Source of the DNA: Blastochloris tepida
GTDB taxonomy: Bacteria; Pseudomonadota; Alphaproteobacteria; Rhizobiales; Xanthobacteraceae
NCBI RefSeq assembly: GCF_003966715.1
Contig: NZ_AP018907.1
Location: 2,158,001-2,222,000, forward strand
Length of the DNA: 64,000 bases
Direction of reading: 5' to 3'
Position 1 is the first letter of the stretch, and the number at the start of each line of letters is the position of its first letter. The translations under genes and the position numbers were made by a program. The notes beneath the pieces are model-generated. The model did no database searches. It was not told the origin of the DNA and saw only the letters and a list, made by a program, of their open reading frames with translations. This document shows, piece after piece, positions 1-8,995 of the stretch.

Positions 1-2
1 AG

Positions 3-482
3 GTCGAGCAGGCGGCGGCGCTGGCGCAGATCGACGACTTCATTCGCTCGACGCCGGCCGGCTACGACACCGAGGTCGGCGAGCGCGGCCTGAAGCTCTC
101 CGGCGGCGAGAAGCAGCGCGTCGCCATCGCCCGCACCATCCTGAAAAGCCCGCCGATCCTGGTGCTGGACGAGGCGACAAGCGCCCTCGACAGCTACACC
201 GAGCGCGAGATCCAGGAGGCCTTGGAGCGGGTGTCGAAGAACCGCACCACCATCGTCATCGCCCACCGGCTCTCCACCGTGGTTGGCGCCGACGAGATCA
301 TCGTGCTGAACGAGGGCCGCATCGTCGAGCGCGGCACCCATGGCGAGCTTCTGGACCGCGGCGGCTTCTATGCCGGCATGTGGAACCGCCAGAAGGAGGC
401 CGAGGCAGCGCGCGAGACCCTGGCCCACGCCGCGGCCGAAGGCCTGATCTCCACCCCCGCAGGCGCCAGCGCGGCGGGATGA
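3..482 (+). CDS. Atm1-type ABC exporter, C-terminal part of nucleotide-binding domain (5' end outside window)
   Basis: Only the last 159 residues are present. Visible in order are the ABC signature LSGGEKQR, Walker B ILVLDE, the D-loop SALD and the switch histidine in VIAHRLST. The spacing and the tail [10 protein letters not shown] resemble the Atm1/ABCB7 branch of half-size exporters, which move glutathione or metal-thiol conjugates across the inner membrane. The transmembrane half lies before the window. It ends 183 bp before psd on the same strand. The Atm1 assignment is by resemblance; another type-IV exporter is possible. Confidence 0.85.
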   Translation, partial: VEQAAALAQIDDFIRSTPAGYDTEVGERGLKLSGGEKQRVAIARTILKSPPILVLDEATSALDSYTEREIQEALERVSKNRTTIVIAHRLSTVVGADEIIVLNEGRIVERGTHGELLDRGGFYAGMWNRQKEAEAARETLAHAAAEGLISTPAGASAAG

Positions 483-665
483 GGGCGGTGAAACTTCGCC
501 AGGATTTCGGCCCACAGGGCGGCGATGGGCCTTCCTGTCGCCGAAAATCCCGCTATCTCTTTGCCGTCTTAGGCGAGCCTGCGTCCGGAATCGCGAGTCG
601 GTCCACCGGAATTCCAACGAAAGTCCCTTGCGGCGCAGCGCCGGATCGGGTGGAAAGGAGCCATC

Positions 666-1406
666 ATGTCATCTTCCCTGGACGTCTCCTCGCTCATGAC
701 TGCGCTCGCCTCGGCGCGCAAGTCGATCCCGCCCCTCAACCGTGAAGGCGTGCCGTTCGTCGCGGTGTTCGGCATCATCACGCTCGGCCTGTTCTGGATG
801 TCGTTCAGCCTCGGGCTGATCGGCCTGGTGCTGACCGCGTGGTGCTTCGCCTTCTTCCGCGACCCGAAGCGGGTGACGCCGATCCGCGACGGGCTGGTGA
901 TCGCGCCGGCCGACGGCGTCGTCCAGCGCATCGTCAATGCGCCCCCGCCGCGCGAGCTGGAGCTCGGCGACGCGCCGCGCACCCGCGTCGCCATCTTCAT
1001 GAACGTGTTCAATTGCCACGTGAACCGCGCGCCGATCGCCGGACGGGTGGAGCGTGTCGCCTACAAGCCCGGTGTCTTCCTCAATGCCGACCTCGACAAG
1101 GCGAGCGAGGACAATGAGCGCAACGGCGTGATCATCAAGACCACCACCGGCGCCACCCTCGGCGTGGTGCAGATCGCCGGCCTCGTGGCGCGGCGCATCG
1201 TCTGTTGGGTCAAGGAAGGCGAGCAGGTCGGCACCGGCGAGCGCTTCGGCATGATCCGCTTCGGCTCGCGCGTCGACATCTATCTGCCGCCCGGCGCCCG
1301 CGTGCTGGTCGGCGAAGGCCAGACCACGGTGGCCGGCGAGACCCCAATCGCCGACCTCACCTTCCAGCCGGGTCTGGTGCGCGACACCACCTTCCGGGTG
1401 AGCTGA
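666..1406 (+). CDS. psd: Phosphatidylserine decarboxylase proenzyme
   Basis: Converts phosphatidylserine to phosphatidylethanolamine at the inner membrane. The 246-residue length fits the short alphaproteobacterial form. A hydrophobic segment lies at about residues 30-60 and is followed by FFRDP. The self-cleavage site is the Gly-Ser of RFGSRVD at about residues 200-201; in this family the serine becomes the pyruvoyl cofactor. The conserved [13 protein letters not shown] block is present. The ATG is preceded by AAAGGAG at a good distance. The usual partner pssA does not follow; an opposing gene and a terminator do. Confidence 0.95.
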   Translation: MSSSLDVSSLMTALASARKSIPPLNREGVPFVAVFGIITLGLFWMSFSLGLIGLVLTAWCFAFFRDPKRVTPIRDGLVIAPADGVVQRIVNAPPPRELELGDAPRTRVAIFMNVFNCHVNRAPIAGRVERVAYKPGVFLNADLDKASEDNERNGVIIKTTTGATLGVVQIAGLVARRIVCWVKEGEQVGTGERFGMIRFGSRVDIYLPPGARVLVGEGQTTVAGETPIADLTFQPGLVRDTTFRVS

Positions 1407-1409
1407 TCC

Positions 1410-1435
1410 GGTTTCCGGCTGGACAGCCGGAAACC
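1410..1435. terminator. Perfect hairpin between convergent genes
   Basis: An 11-bp perfect stem (GGTTTCCGGCT and its complement) with a GGAC loop. It sits 3 bp after the psd stop and 3 bp before the stop of the opposing deacetylase gene, so it probably serves both directions. There is no T-run, so the type of termination is uncertain. Confidence 0.6.
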
Positions 1436-1438
1436 GCC

Positions 1439-2590
1439 CTACCCCATCAGCCGGAACGGAATGCCGGAGAGCAGTGCCTCGACATAGCGCGGCTGCTGAT
1501 AGAGGCCGTTGAGCGAGACGCGGCCGAGCGCGGTCGGCCGCGCAAGCCGCCCGACCGGCAGCACCGCCGGCCGGGTGGTCACCGCCACCTCGAAGCCGGC
1601 CGCGGCGGTGGCGGCGAACTCGCGCTCGCCGGCTGCGCTCGCCCAGCCATAGGGGTAGGAGAACGAGCGCGGCTTCACGCCGACCCAGTCCTCGATCGTG
1701 CGCGTCGAGGCGGCGATCTCGTGATGCAGGCGCTCGGCGCTCACGCGCATCAGATTGACGTGCGTCATGGTGTGGGCGCCGAGATGGGCCAGCGGATCGG
1801 CGGCGAGCGTGCGCAGCTCGTCCACCGTCATCACCAGATCATCCACAATCGCCAGCGGATCGATGCCGACCGCTGCGGCGGCCTCGTCGATGCGGCGCAC
1901 CGCCTCGTCCTCGTCGATGCTCTGGACGAAGGCCGCGAGCCGCTCGAAGGCTGCGAACTTCTGCAGGCCGGTGGCGGTCGCCACCGCCTCGGGGCCAGCG
2001 CCGAAGTCGAAACGGAAGGACGGCCCCTGCCCGGCCAGCGCGGCGGCGGTCTCCCACCAGATGGTGCGGGTGCGGGTGCTGAAGCCGGGGGTGACGAACA
2101 CCGTGTAGGGCACGCCGTGCTTCCGGAACACGGGCGCGGCGAATTCGGCATTGTTGCGATAGCCGTCGTCGAGCGTGAAGGCGACGAACTTCCGCCGGTC
2201 GGACTCGTCGGCCAACAGCTCCGGCAGGTCGTGGAGATGGACCGGCGTCAGGCCGCGTTTCAGCGCCACGCCGATCGCCTGTTCGAGGAAAGCCGGCGTC
2301 ACCGCCAGGATGGCGTTGGGATCGAATTTCGCCGGTCCGGCCGGCCGCACATGATGGAGCGTGAACACCACGCCGCGCCCCGCCGCACCCGGCAACAGCC
2401 GGCCGGCGCGCGTCAGCGCCACCGCCTCCAGCCCGGCGCGAATGACACCGTATTTGAGGAGCCGCTTGGCTTGTCCGCCGATCAGACTGAAACGGTTGGA
2501 CGCTCCATGCTTTTGAGTTGTCGCATTCTCTTTCGCAAAACCGGTTCCCGCTTTTGCGGAGAATGCTCCGGCGGCCTGAACAACGCTCAT
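1439..2590 (-). CDS. Polysaccharide deacetylase (NodB-like, CE4 family)
   Basis: A 383-residue protein. The NodB-homology motifs are visible: FTLDDGYRNN with the DD pair at about residues 141-142, and the metal-binding HTMTH at about 273-277. The family removes N- or O-acyl groups from extracellular polysaccharide or peptidoglycan. The start at 2590 overlaps the stop of the upstream ATP-grasp gene as ATGA, implying translational coupling. Residues about 8-23 are encoded by a 46-bp dispersed palindromic repeat, so the N-terminus is partly repeat-derived and the native start might once have been further in. No clear signal peptide. Confidence 0.85.
   Translation of the reverse strand: MSVVQAAGAFSAKAGTGFAKENATTQKHGASNRFSLIGGQAKRLLKYGVIRAGLEAVALTRAGRLLPGAAGRGVVFTLHHVRPAGPAKFDPNAILAVTPAFLEQAIGVALKRGLTPVHLHDLPELLADESDRRKFVAFTLDDGYRNNAEFAAPVFRKHGVPYTVFVTPGFSTRTRTIWWETAAALAGQGPSFRFDFGAGPEAVATATGLQKFAAFERLAAFVQSIDEDEAVRRIDEAAAAVGIDPLAIVDDLVMTVDELRTLAADPLAHLGAHTMTHVNLMRVSAERLHHEIAASTRTIEDWVGVKPRSFSYPYGWASAAGEREFAATAAAGFEVAVTTRPAVLPVGRLARPTALGRVSLNGLYQQPRYVEALLSGIPFRLMG
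2523..2568. repeat. Dispersed 46-bp palindromic element, copy A (inside coding sequence)
   Basis: Terminal 8-bp inverted repeats GCATTCTC/GAGAATGC enclose an inner stem CGCAAAA/TTTTGCG and a CCGGTTCCC loop region. It matches copy C (21392-21437) at 41 of 46 positions and copy B (20143-20188) at 39 of 46. This copy is translated as part of the deacetylase N-terminus. Confidence 0.85.
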
Positions 2591-3855
2591 GGTGGCGACG
2601 TGCCCGCGAGCGGGCCTTCCTTGATCTGTGTGGCGAGCCGCGGCAGCAGCCGCCGGGTCAGCACGCGCCATGCCGTTGCCGGCGGATCGATCAGGCCCGG
2701 CAGCGGATCGTCGAGCGCGAAGGCGGCCTCTACCCGCACCCGGACAAGCGACGCCAGATAGTCGGTCGCGCGCAAGCGTCCTCGGCCGATGAGCTGGCCC
2801 GCCGCCACCGCATCGCGCAGCACATAGGTCCAGGCCGTGCCTGGCCGGGCTGCGGCCGGCGCCACCTCGCGGCCCTCCGCGACATCCCACAGCATGGCGC
2901 CGAGATCGACGCCGGCAGCGCGGGCGAGCCCGAACCACGACCAGGGACGTGGATTGACGTCGAGCAGCCGCAGCGACCCGTCGTGTCCATCGCGCTTGAA
3001 TTCCACCTCCACCAGCCCGTCATGGCCGATCGAGGCCAACAGCGGGCGCGCGGCCTCGGCCACGCCCGGCTCCTCGACCACCTCGACAAAGGTGCTGGTG
3101 AAGCCGAACTCGATCGGAAACTGGCGCGCGCGGCGGGCGACGAACTCCGCCACCGGCGCGCCCCGGCGCCACAGCGCGGCGTAGGAGAACTGGCTCTCGC
3201 CGCCGCCCGGAATCAGCTCCTGGACGACGACGTGCTCGCCGCCGATCTCGGAGGCGGCGGCGCGAAACGCGGCGAGGAAGGCGGTCCGGTCGTCGGCCCG
3301 CACCACCTTGGCCTTGACGAAACGGCCGCCGCCGACGCCCATATTCGGCTTGAGCACGACGGGAAACCGCACATCGAGCGCCGAGGCCTCGTCGAGCGAG
3401 GCCACCCCGTAGGTCTGCGGAATGGCGAGACCAAGATCGCGGGCGCGGCGATAGAGCAGCGGCTTGTCGCACGCCCACTGCAGCGCCTCCCACGGCGGCA
3501 GCATCAGCCGGTAGGCGGCGGAGAGCGCCGCGTGCGACTGCGACACCAGCCGGACGGCCGCGTCATCGCCCGGCACCAGCAGCCAGCCGCCAAGACCGTG
3601 CGTCCTCGCCGCCTCCAGCAGGAACGGGATGGCGTTGGCGCTGGCGGGGCCGGGCCAGCCGGGCACGCGCGTGACGAAGCGCGACCAGACCGGCAGCAGC
3701 GTCTCGTTGGCAATGCAGCGGACCGGCACCCCGCGCAATCCCAGGCTGCGGGCCAGCGCCAGGGCGCCATGCGCGCCCCCGACGATCAGGGCGCCTGCCC
3801 GTCCGCCATGCGAAGAATCCGCCAAGATCGCCGTCTCCGACCGAATTGATACCAA
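2587..3855 (-). CDS. ATP-grasp domain protein (carboxylate-amine ligase-like)
   Basis: A 422-residue protein. An N-terminal Rossmann-like segment (GALIVGGAHGALALARSLG) is followed by an ATP-grasp fold with KPNMGVGGG, VVQELIPGG and the metal-binding end EVEFKRDG...LLDVNPRPW. The family joins a carboxylate to an amine or thiol using ATP; the substrate cannot be told. Coupling by ATGA to a polysaccharide deacetylase suggests a shared role in modifying a glycan or cell-surface molecule (inference). The first codon is TTG at 3855 within a hairpin arm; the true start may be a later TTG. Confidence 0.75.
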   Translation of the reverse strand: MVSIRSETAILADSSHGGRAGALIVGGAHGALALARSLGLRGVPVRCIANETLLPVWSRFVTRVPGWPGPASANAIPFLLEAARTHGLGGWLLVPGDDAAVRLVSQSHAALSAAYRLMLPPWEALQWACDKPLLYRRARDLGLAIPQTYGVASLDEASALDVRFPVVLKPNMGVGGGRFVKAKVVRADDRTAFLAAFRAAASEIGGEHVVVQELIPGGGESQFSYAALWRRGAPVAEFVARRARQFPIEFGFTSTFVEVVEEPGVAEAARPLLASIGHDGLVEVEFKRDGHDGSLRLLDVNPRPWSWFGLARAAGVDLGAMLWDVAEGREVAPAAARPGTAWTYVLRDAVAAGQLIGRGRLRATDYLASLVRVRVEAAFALDDPLPGLIDPPATAWRVLTRRLLPRLATQIKEGPLAGTSPP

Positions 3856-3933
3856 CGGCCCAGACGCTGACGCGTGGGCCGTTGTCTCTTGCGGATTTTC
3901 TCATCCGAAATCAAGGATTTCGCGAAAATCCGC
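3853..3933. repeat. Two adjacent hairpins in a 358-bp gene-free stretch
   Basis: The first hairpin pairs CAACGGCCCA (3853-3862) with TGGGCCGTTG (3875-3884). The second pairs GCGGATTTTC (3891-3900) with GAAAATCCGC (3924-3933) and contains a nested stem CGAAATC/GATTTCG. They lie at or just upstream of the ATP-grasp start and may be regulatory or repetitive. Apart from a terminator at 4121-4158 I see nothing else in 3856-4213. Confidence 0.5.
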
Positions 3934-4120
3934 GACCGGAACCAATGGTCCGCGTTCGCGGCCGTTGGCATGACCCGAATCGCCTCTCCGGCGCACCCAG
4001 GTTCTCGGCTGCGGAGGGTGGTGCAAATTCGTGAAAAATCTGGCCTCGCGCAAAAATTGCCGGACGCGGGCGGCCTTACCGCCGATGGATTTGCGGTCTT
4101 GCCGGAGACTTGCTCAGGCG

Positions 4121-4158
4121 CCTATCACGCGGATCGCTGGCGCGACCCGCGTGATAGG
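4121..4158 (-). terminator. Terminator-like hairpin after the tryptophanase-family gene
   Basis: Perfect 12-bp arms CCTATCACGCGG / CCGCGTGATAGG with a 14-nt loop, 56 bp beyond the stop of the leftward gene ending at 4214. There is no strong T-run. Confidence 0.5.
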
Positions 4159-4213
4159 TAAGCGGGAACGAGACGACCTTCCGGCCTCTCGGGTCGAGAT
4201 CCCGTCGACGGCC

Positions 4214-5662
4214 TCAGAGGCTGTCGCCGAAATCGGCGCGGAACTTGGCGACCAGCTTCTCCTGCCAGTCCGACACCGGCTTCAGCAGCCCGTAGAAGAA
4301 GCGCAGGATCGGCGGCTCGTCGATGAACTCCAGGCCGCCGATCAGCCGGCGGTTCTCGTGCAGCCAAGCGATGCGGTCGACCGCATACTTCACCTGCGAC
4401 AGGGTGAAGACGCGGCGCGGCAGCGCAAGGCGCACCAGCTCCATGTTGGCGAAGATCTCGCGGCCGTCCGGCTCGCGCTGCTCGGAGAGCGTGCCGCGCT
4501 CCATGCCACGGATGCCGGAGACGAGGTAGAGTGCCGAGGCCAGCGCGCCGGCCGGATACTGCGACTGCGGGATGTGGTCGACGAAGCGCTTGGCGTCGAG
4601 GTGGCAGCCGAGGCCGCCGGGCGGGGTGATGACCGGGATGCCGCGCTTGTCGAGGTCGTTCACCATGCAGGCGATGAACTGCGGCCCCTGGCTGATCATG
4701 TCCTCGTCCATGGTCTCTTCGAGACCGACGGTCAGCGCCTCCATCTCGCGCACCGACATGCCGCCATAGGTCAGGAAGCCCTCATAGAGCGGCACCAGAC
4801 CGCGCATCTTGAAGTAGAGCTCCTTGTCGCGGATGCAGATGCCGCCGCCGCGGGCGCAGCCAAGCTTGCGCGCCGAGAAATAGATGATGTCGAACAGGTC
4901 GGCGACCTTGCGGGTGATCTCGCGAATGGAGAGGTTCTTGCAGCTCTCCTCGCGGATCTTGTTGAAGTAGAGATTGTCGGCGAGCAGGCTGGCGTCGAGC
5001 ACGTACAGGATGCCGTACTGCGAGCAGACCTTGCGCAGCTCGGTGAGGTTCTTCAGCGACACCGGCTGGCCGCCGATCAGATTGGTGCCGGACTCGACGC
5101 GCACGAACGCCACCTTGTCGGGGCCGTATTTCTTGATGACGGCTTCGAGCTTGGCGATGTCCATATCGCCCTTGAAGGGCAGCGCGCTGGTCACCTCCAG
5201 CCCGGAATCGGCCACCAGCTCCTCGACCACGCCGCCCTGCAGCGTGATGTGCGCCTTGGTGGTGGTGAAGTGGTAGTTCATCGCCACCACCGTGCCCGGC
5301 TGCACCAGCACCTTCGCCAGAATGTGCTCGCAGGCGCGGCCCTGGTGGGTCGGCAGGAAGTAGTCCATGCCGAAGATGTCGCGCAGCTTGTCGGCGAGGC
5401 GGGTGTAGGTGGCGGAGCCGGCATAGGCGTCATCGGCGACCATCATCGCCGCGAGTTGCTGATCGCTCATCGCGTTGACGCCGGAATCGGTCAGCATGTC
5501 CAGGAACACGTCGGCGTTCTGCAGCAGGAACGTGTTGTTGCCGGCCTCGGAGATCGCCTTGAGGCGCTGGTCGATCGGCAGGAGATTCAGCTTCTGGACA
5601 ATGCGCACCTTGTGCATTTCCAGCGGGACCGACTCCTCGCCGTAGAACTTCACTGTCGCCAT
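4214..5662 (-). CDS. Tryptophanase / tyrosine phenol-lyase family PLP enzyme (divergent)
   Basis: A 482-residue fold-type I beta-eliminating lyase. The N-terminus carries the family blocks TFLLQNADVFLDMLTDSG, MSDQQ and DDAYAGS, then PTHQGR and FTTT. The Schiff-base lysine is K266 in FSARK, and the cofactor-ring aspartate is D223 in LDASLL. The arginine three residues after that aspartate in known TnaA and TPL (DATR/DSAR) is leucine here. GIRGMERG resembles the TPL substrate arginine region more than TnaA. Known family members release ammonia and pyruvate from tryptophan or tyrosine; the substrate here is uncertain. It is a single gene, 305 bp from rpsI. Confidence 0.8.
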   Translation of the reverse strand: MATVKFYGEESVPLEMHKVRIVQKLNLLPIDQRLKAISEAGNNTFLLQNADVFLDMLTDSGVNAMSDQQLAAMMVADDAYAGSATYTRLADKLRDIFGMDYFLPTHQGRACEHILAKVLVQPGTVVAMNYHFTTTKAHITLQGGVVEELVADSGLEVTSALPFKGDMDIAKLEAVIKKYGPDKVAFVRVESGTNLIGGQPVSLKNLTELRKVCSQYGILYVLDASLLADNLYFNKIREESCKNLSIREITRKVADLFDIIYFSARKLGCARGGGICIRDKELYFKMRGLVPLYEGFLTYGGMSVREMEALTVGLEETMDEDMISQGPQFIACMVNDLDKRGIPVITPPGGLGCHLDAKRFVDHIPQSQYPAGALASALYLVSGIRGMERGTLSEQREPDGREIFANMELVRLALPRRVFTLSQVKYAVDRIAWLHENRRLIGGLEFIDEPPILRFFYGLLKPVSDWQEKLVAKFRADFGDSL

Positions 5663-5917
5663 GTCTCAACACTCCTGGAGCGTGTCAGTCTATTGTTGCG
5701 TTGCTCTGTCGGCATGAAGCTCCGATGGAGCGACGCAGGCCGGCAGCAAATCGTGCACGGGACGGGAAAGGGTGGCCGCAGGGCGCTCTCCGACCTCTCC
5801 TCCCGCCTCGGACTCTTCCGCCTCAAACTTGGGCAGAAGACATATCGGCAGTGCGGCCGCTCCCGTATGAGGTGGATCAAACGGCGCGGGCCGGATGGCC
5901 CATATGCGAAAACAAAA

Positions 5918-5939
5918 AGGCCGGGCTTGCGCCCGGCCT
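5918..5939 (-). terminator. Intrinsic terminator of rplM-rpsI operon
   Basis: On the minus strand a 9-bp GC-rich stem (AGGCCGGGC / GCCCGGCCT, 4-nt loop) is followed by TTTTTGTTTT. It lies 28 bp after the rpsI stop. The remainder of the gap 5663-5967 should hold the promoter of the leftward lyase gene; no clear boxes are seen. Confidence 0.9.
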
Positions 5940-5967
5940 CTGCATGCATCGGCCCCATGGCCGCCGG

Positions 5968-6444
5968 TCAGCGCTTCGAGAACTGGAAGCTGCGGCGGGC
6001 CTTGGCGCGGCCGTACTTCTTGCGCTCGACCACGCGCGAGTCGCGGGTGAGGAAGCCGCCCTTCTTGAGCACGGTGCGCAGCTCCGGCTCGAAATGGGTC
6101 AGCGCCTTGGAGATGCCGTGGCGCAGCGCGCCGGCCTGGCCGGACAGGCCGCCGCCGGAGACCGTGCACAGCACGTCGTACTGGTCGATGCGGTTGGCGA
6201 CCACGAACGGCTGCTGGATCATCATGCGCAGCACCGGACGGGCGAAGTAGACGTCGACCACGCGGTCATTGACGGTGATCTTGCCGGAGCCCGGCTTGAT
6301 CCACACGCGGGCGACCGCGTTCTTGCGCTTGCCGGTGGCATAGGCGCGGCCCTGGGCGTCGACCTTCTTCTCGTACTGCGGCGCCTCGGGGGCGCCCGCC
6401 TTCAAGCCCTGGAGGTCTTCGAGGGACTGCAGAACCTCGGCCAT
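5968..6444 (-). CDS. rpsI: 30S ribosomal protein S9
   Basis: 158 residues, with the alphaproteobacterial N-terminal extension of about 30 residues before the conserved [18 protein letters not shown] block. It ends in the universal FSKR tail that reaches the ribosomal P site. It follows rplM by 2 bp in the standard rplM-rpsI operon and is followed by an intrinsic terminator. Confidence 0.98.
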   Translation of the reverse strand: MAEVLQSLEDLQGLKAGAPEAPQYEKKVDAQGRAYATGKRKNAVARVWIKPGSGKITVNDRVVDVYFARPVLRMMIQQPFVVANRIDQYDVLCTVSGGGLSGQAGALRHGISKALTHFEPELRTVLKKGGFLTRDSRVVERKKYGRAKARRSFQFSKR

Positions 6445-6446
6445 CG

Positions 6447-6911
6447 TCAGGCGCTCCTCACGTTCTTGCGGTTCATGGCGGCAACGTCGAGCGTGGCCGG
6501 CTGCTGGGCCTCGTGCGGATGGGTCGGGCCCTTGTAGACGCGCAGATTGCCCATCAGCTTGCGGCCGAGCGGCCCGCGCGCCAGCATGCGCTCCACCGCC
6601 TTCTCCAGGATGCGCTCGGGGAACTTGCCGGCGATGATCGACTTCGCCGAACGTTCCTTGATGCCGCCGGGATAGCCGGTGTGGTGGTAGTAGACCTTCT
6701 GGTCGAGCTTCCGGCCGGTGAACACCACCTTCTCGGCATTGACGACGATGACATTGTCACCGCAGTCCATGTGCGGGGTGTAGGTCGGCAGATGCTTGCC
6801 CTTGAGGTGCATCGCGATGATCGTGGCGAGCCGACCGACGACAAGGCCGGTGGCGTCGATCACCACCCACTTCTTGTCGATATCGCCGGCCTTGGCCGAA
6901 TAGGTCTTCAT
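6447..6911 (-). CDS. rplM: 50S ribosomal protein L13
   Basis: 154 residues. The conserved start [16 protein letters not shown] and the block [13 protein letters not shown] identify it. It is first in the operon; the promoter should lie in 6912-7080, a stretch with an AT-rich patch around 7035-7065. Confidence 0.98.
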   Translation of the reverse strand: MKTYSAKAGDIDKKWVVIDATGLVVGRLATIIAMHLKGKHLPTYTPHMDCGDNVIVVNAEKVVFTGRKLDQKVYYHHTGYPGGIKERSAKSIIAGKFPERILEKAVERMLARGPLGRKLMGNLRVYKGPTHPHEAQQPATLDVAAMNRKNVRSA

Positions 6912-7080
6912 GGCGGTTCCCGGGTTGACGACGGGCGCGGCGCCCGGACAGGCCGGGGCCGCAGCGTGTGCGGCCTTGTAGAGAAGGCGCGGGCCGCGGT
7001 CAATGCTCGAATGCCCGGAATTTCTTCATTGGAACAATGTGTTACAATTTTGGTGTTTTAATACCGTTGAGCAAGCCCTT

Positions 7081-7566
7081 TCACTTGTCGGGAATCGAAT
7101 AGGTGGCGGTAGCGTGGGCGACCAGCTCGTCGCGCCCCTCGGAGCGGATGCCGATGTCGCCGACCGCCAGCCGCTTGCCCAGCTTGATCAGCCGGCATTC
7201 GGCGATCAGGTCGCGCCGGGTCGGCTTGCGCAGGAAATTGATGTTGAGATTGATGGTCACCGCCAGCGGCACCGGGCCGATCGAGGCCAGCAACGCGACA
7301 TAGACCGTGGCATCGGCGAGCAGCATCATCGACGGGCCGGAGAGCGTGTCGCCCGGCCGCAGGTGCTTTTCGGCGTGCTTCAGGCGCACCCGCGCCAAGC
7401 CGTAACCGGTGGCCTCCACCGAGAGGTCGCCGCCCTCCGCGAAGGCCTGCGGGAACTCCCGCTGCATGAACGCCTGCAGCTCGGCGGTGGTCATGCGCGC
7501 GGGCTCCATGCGCGCGGTCTCGGCGTCATCGGGCGCGGCGGTCTCGGCCGTGGTCGGCAGCTGCAT
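7081..7566 (-). CDS. PaaI-family acyl-CoA thioesterase (hotdog fold)
   Basis: 161 residues. The hotdog-fold core contains LRPGDTLSGPSMMLLADATVYVALLA, where the aspartate is the usual catalytic region, and ends with ELVAHATATYSIP. Members hydrolyse acyl- or aryl-CoA thioesters in the cytoplasm. The ATG is preceded by GGGAGG. It lies upstream of rplM on the same strand, an arrangement common in Rhizobiales, and is divergent from the enoyl-CoA hydratase gene. Confidence 0.85.
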   Translation of the reverse strand: MQLPTTAETAAPDDAETARMEPARMTTAELQAFMQREFPQAFAEGGDLSVEATGYGLARVRLKHAEKHLRPGDTLSGPSMMLLADATVYVALLASIGPVPLAVTINLNINFLRKPTRRDLIAECRLIKLGKRLAVGDIGIRSEGRDELVAHATATYSIPDK

Positions 7567-7681
7567 TCCGGTCCTCCCCTACACACTTGCGTTTCACGGA
7601 GTGGGCTCGTGTCGCGGCCCGTCCTGCGATTAGATTAGAATGTAACCGTATCCTGTACGCTCAAGCCCCCGTGAGGACGCG

Positions 7682-8527
7682 ATGGCCGAAGTCGCCCCGC
7701 AAGAGACCGCCCAGCAAGAGACTGCCCAGCAGCAAGATACCTCCCCGGTCGCCCGCGCCCGTGACGGCGCGATCGAGATCGTGACGCTGGCCCGCCCGAC
7801 GAGCCGCAACGCGCTGTCGGACGCGATGTTGGCCGCACTGGCGGCGGCGCTCGACGACATCCGGGCCGACCGCACCATCCGCGCGGTGGTGCTGACGGCG
7901 CAGGGGCCGGTGTTCTCGGCCGGCCACGACCTCAAGGAGATGACGGCGGCACGCGCCCGCCCGGACCGCGGCCGCGCCTATTACGCCGACATCATCGGCC
8001 GCTGCGCTGCGGTGATGCAGGCAATCGTCACGCTGCCGCAGCCGGTGATCGCCGCGGTGCAGGGCACGGCCACCGCGGCGGGTTGCCAGCTCGTGGCAAG
8101 CTGCGACCTCGCGGTGGCGGCGCGCGAGGCCAAGTTCTGCACGCCCGGCGTCAATATCGGCCTGTTCTGCTCGACGCCGATGGTGGCGCTGTCGCGCAAT
8201 GTTGCGCCCAAGCAGGCGCTCGAAATGCTTCTGCTCGGCGAGATGATCGACGCCGAGACCGCGTGCGCATGGGGCCTGGTCAACCGGGTGGTGGCGCAGG
8301 ATGAGGTGCTCGCCACCGCGCTGGCGCTGGCGAACCGGATCGCCGCGAAATCGGCCCACACCGTCAAGATCGGCAAGGAGGCATTCTACCGCCAGCGCGA
8401 GATGACGTTGCCGGACGCATATACCTACGCCACCCAGGTGATGGTGGAGAACATGTTGGCGCGCGACGCGGAGGAAGGGATTTCCGCCTTCATCGAGAAG
8501 CGCCATCCCCACTGGGAGGACCGCTGA
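7682..8527 (+). CDS. Enoyl-CoA hydratase/isomerase family protein
   Basis: 281 residues with a crotonase fold. The oxyanion-hole region is FSAGHDLKEM and the second region is GTATAAGCQLVASCDLAVA. The sequence most resembles the ECHDC3-type subgroup, which often lacks the usual glutamate pair, so hydratase activity is not certain. Residues 7-18 are a Q-rich repeat (QETAQQETAQQQ) encoded by a short direct DNA repeat. The stop overlaps the next start (TGATG), so the two are co-translated. Confidence 0.85.
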   Translation: MAEVAPQETAQQETAQQQDTSPVARARDGAIEIVTLARPTSRNALSDAMLAALAAALDDIRADRTIRAVVLTAQGPVFSAGHDLKEMTAARARPDRGRAYYADIIGRCAAVMQAIVTLPQPVIAAVQGTATAAGCQLVASCDLAVAAREAKFCTPGVNIGLFCSTPMVALSRNVAPKQALEMLLLGEMIDAETACAWGLVNRVVAQDEVLATALALANRIAAKSAHTVKIGKEAFYRQREMTLPDAYTYATQVMVENMLARDAEEGISAFIEKRHPHWEDR

Positions 8528-8982
8528 TGCTGCCGGCCTACGCCGCCGCGCCCGGCTGCGCCGACGACGCCGCGCTCCGCCGCATCCTGACCGGGACGAC
8601 CACCATCGCCCTGCTCGGCGCCTCGGCCAATCCGGCGCGGCCCAGCCATCAGGTACTGAGCTACCTCATCGCAGCCGGCTATCGCGTCCACCCGGTCAAT
8701 CCCGGCCTCGCCGGCCAGACCCTGATCGGCCGCACCGTCCATGCCCGCCTCGCCGACCTGCCCGAGCCGGTAGAGATGGTCGACGTGTTCCGCGACTCCA
8801 GCCACCTGCCCCGCATCTTGGCCGAGATGCTGGCGCTCGCCCCGCGCCCCAAGGTGCTGTGGACCCAGCTCGGGGTGGTCGACGCGGCGGTGGCGGCGCA
8901 GGCCGAGGCCGCCGGCATCGCGGTGGTGATGGACCGCTGCCCGGCGATCGAGATCCCCCGCCTGGGGCTGGCAGGCCGTTGA
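8527..8982 (+). CDS. CoA-binding domain protein (YccU-like)
   Basis: 151 residues forming a single Rossmann-type CoA-binding domain: IALLGASANPARPSHQV, then YRVHPVNP and a late VVMDRCPAIE motif with the conserved cysteine. The function of this small family is not well defined. It overlaps the enoyl-CoA hydratase by 1 bp, which supports a link to acyl-CoA metabolism. Confidence 0.85.
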   Translation: MLPAYAAAPGCADDAALRRILTGTTTIALLGASANPARPSHQVLSYLIAAGYRVHPVNPGLAGQTLIGRTVHARLADLPEPVEMVDVFRDSSHLPRILAEMLALAPRPKVLWTQLGVVDAAVAAQAEAAGIAVVMDRCPAIEIPRLGLAGR

Positions 8983-8995
8983 CATGTGTGTCGTC

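Noticed and set aside
4031..6250. A 739-codon plus-strand frame
   Set aside because: It lies opposite the lyase and rpsI genes and is an antisense shadow caused by high GC.
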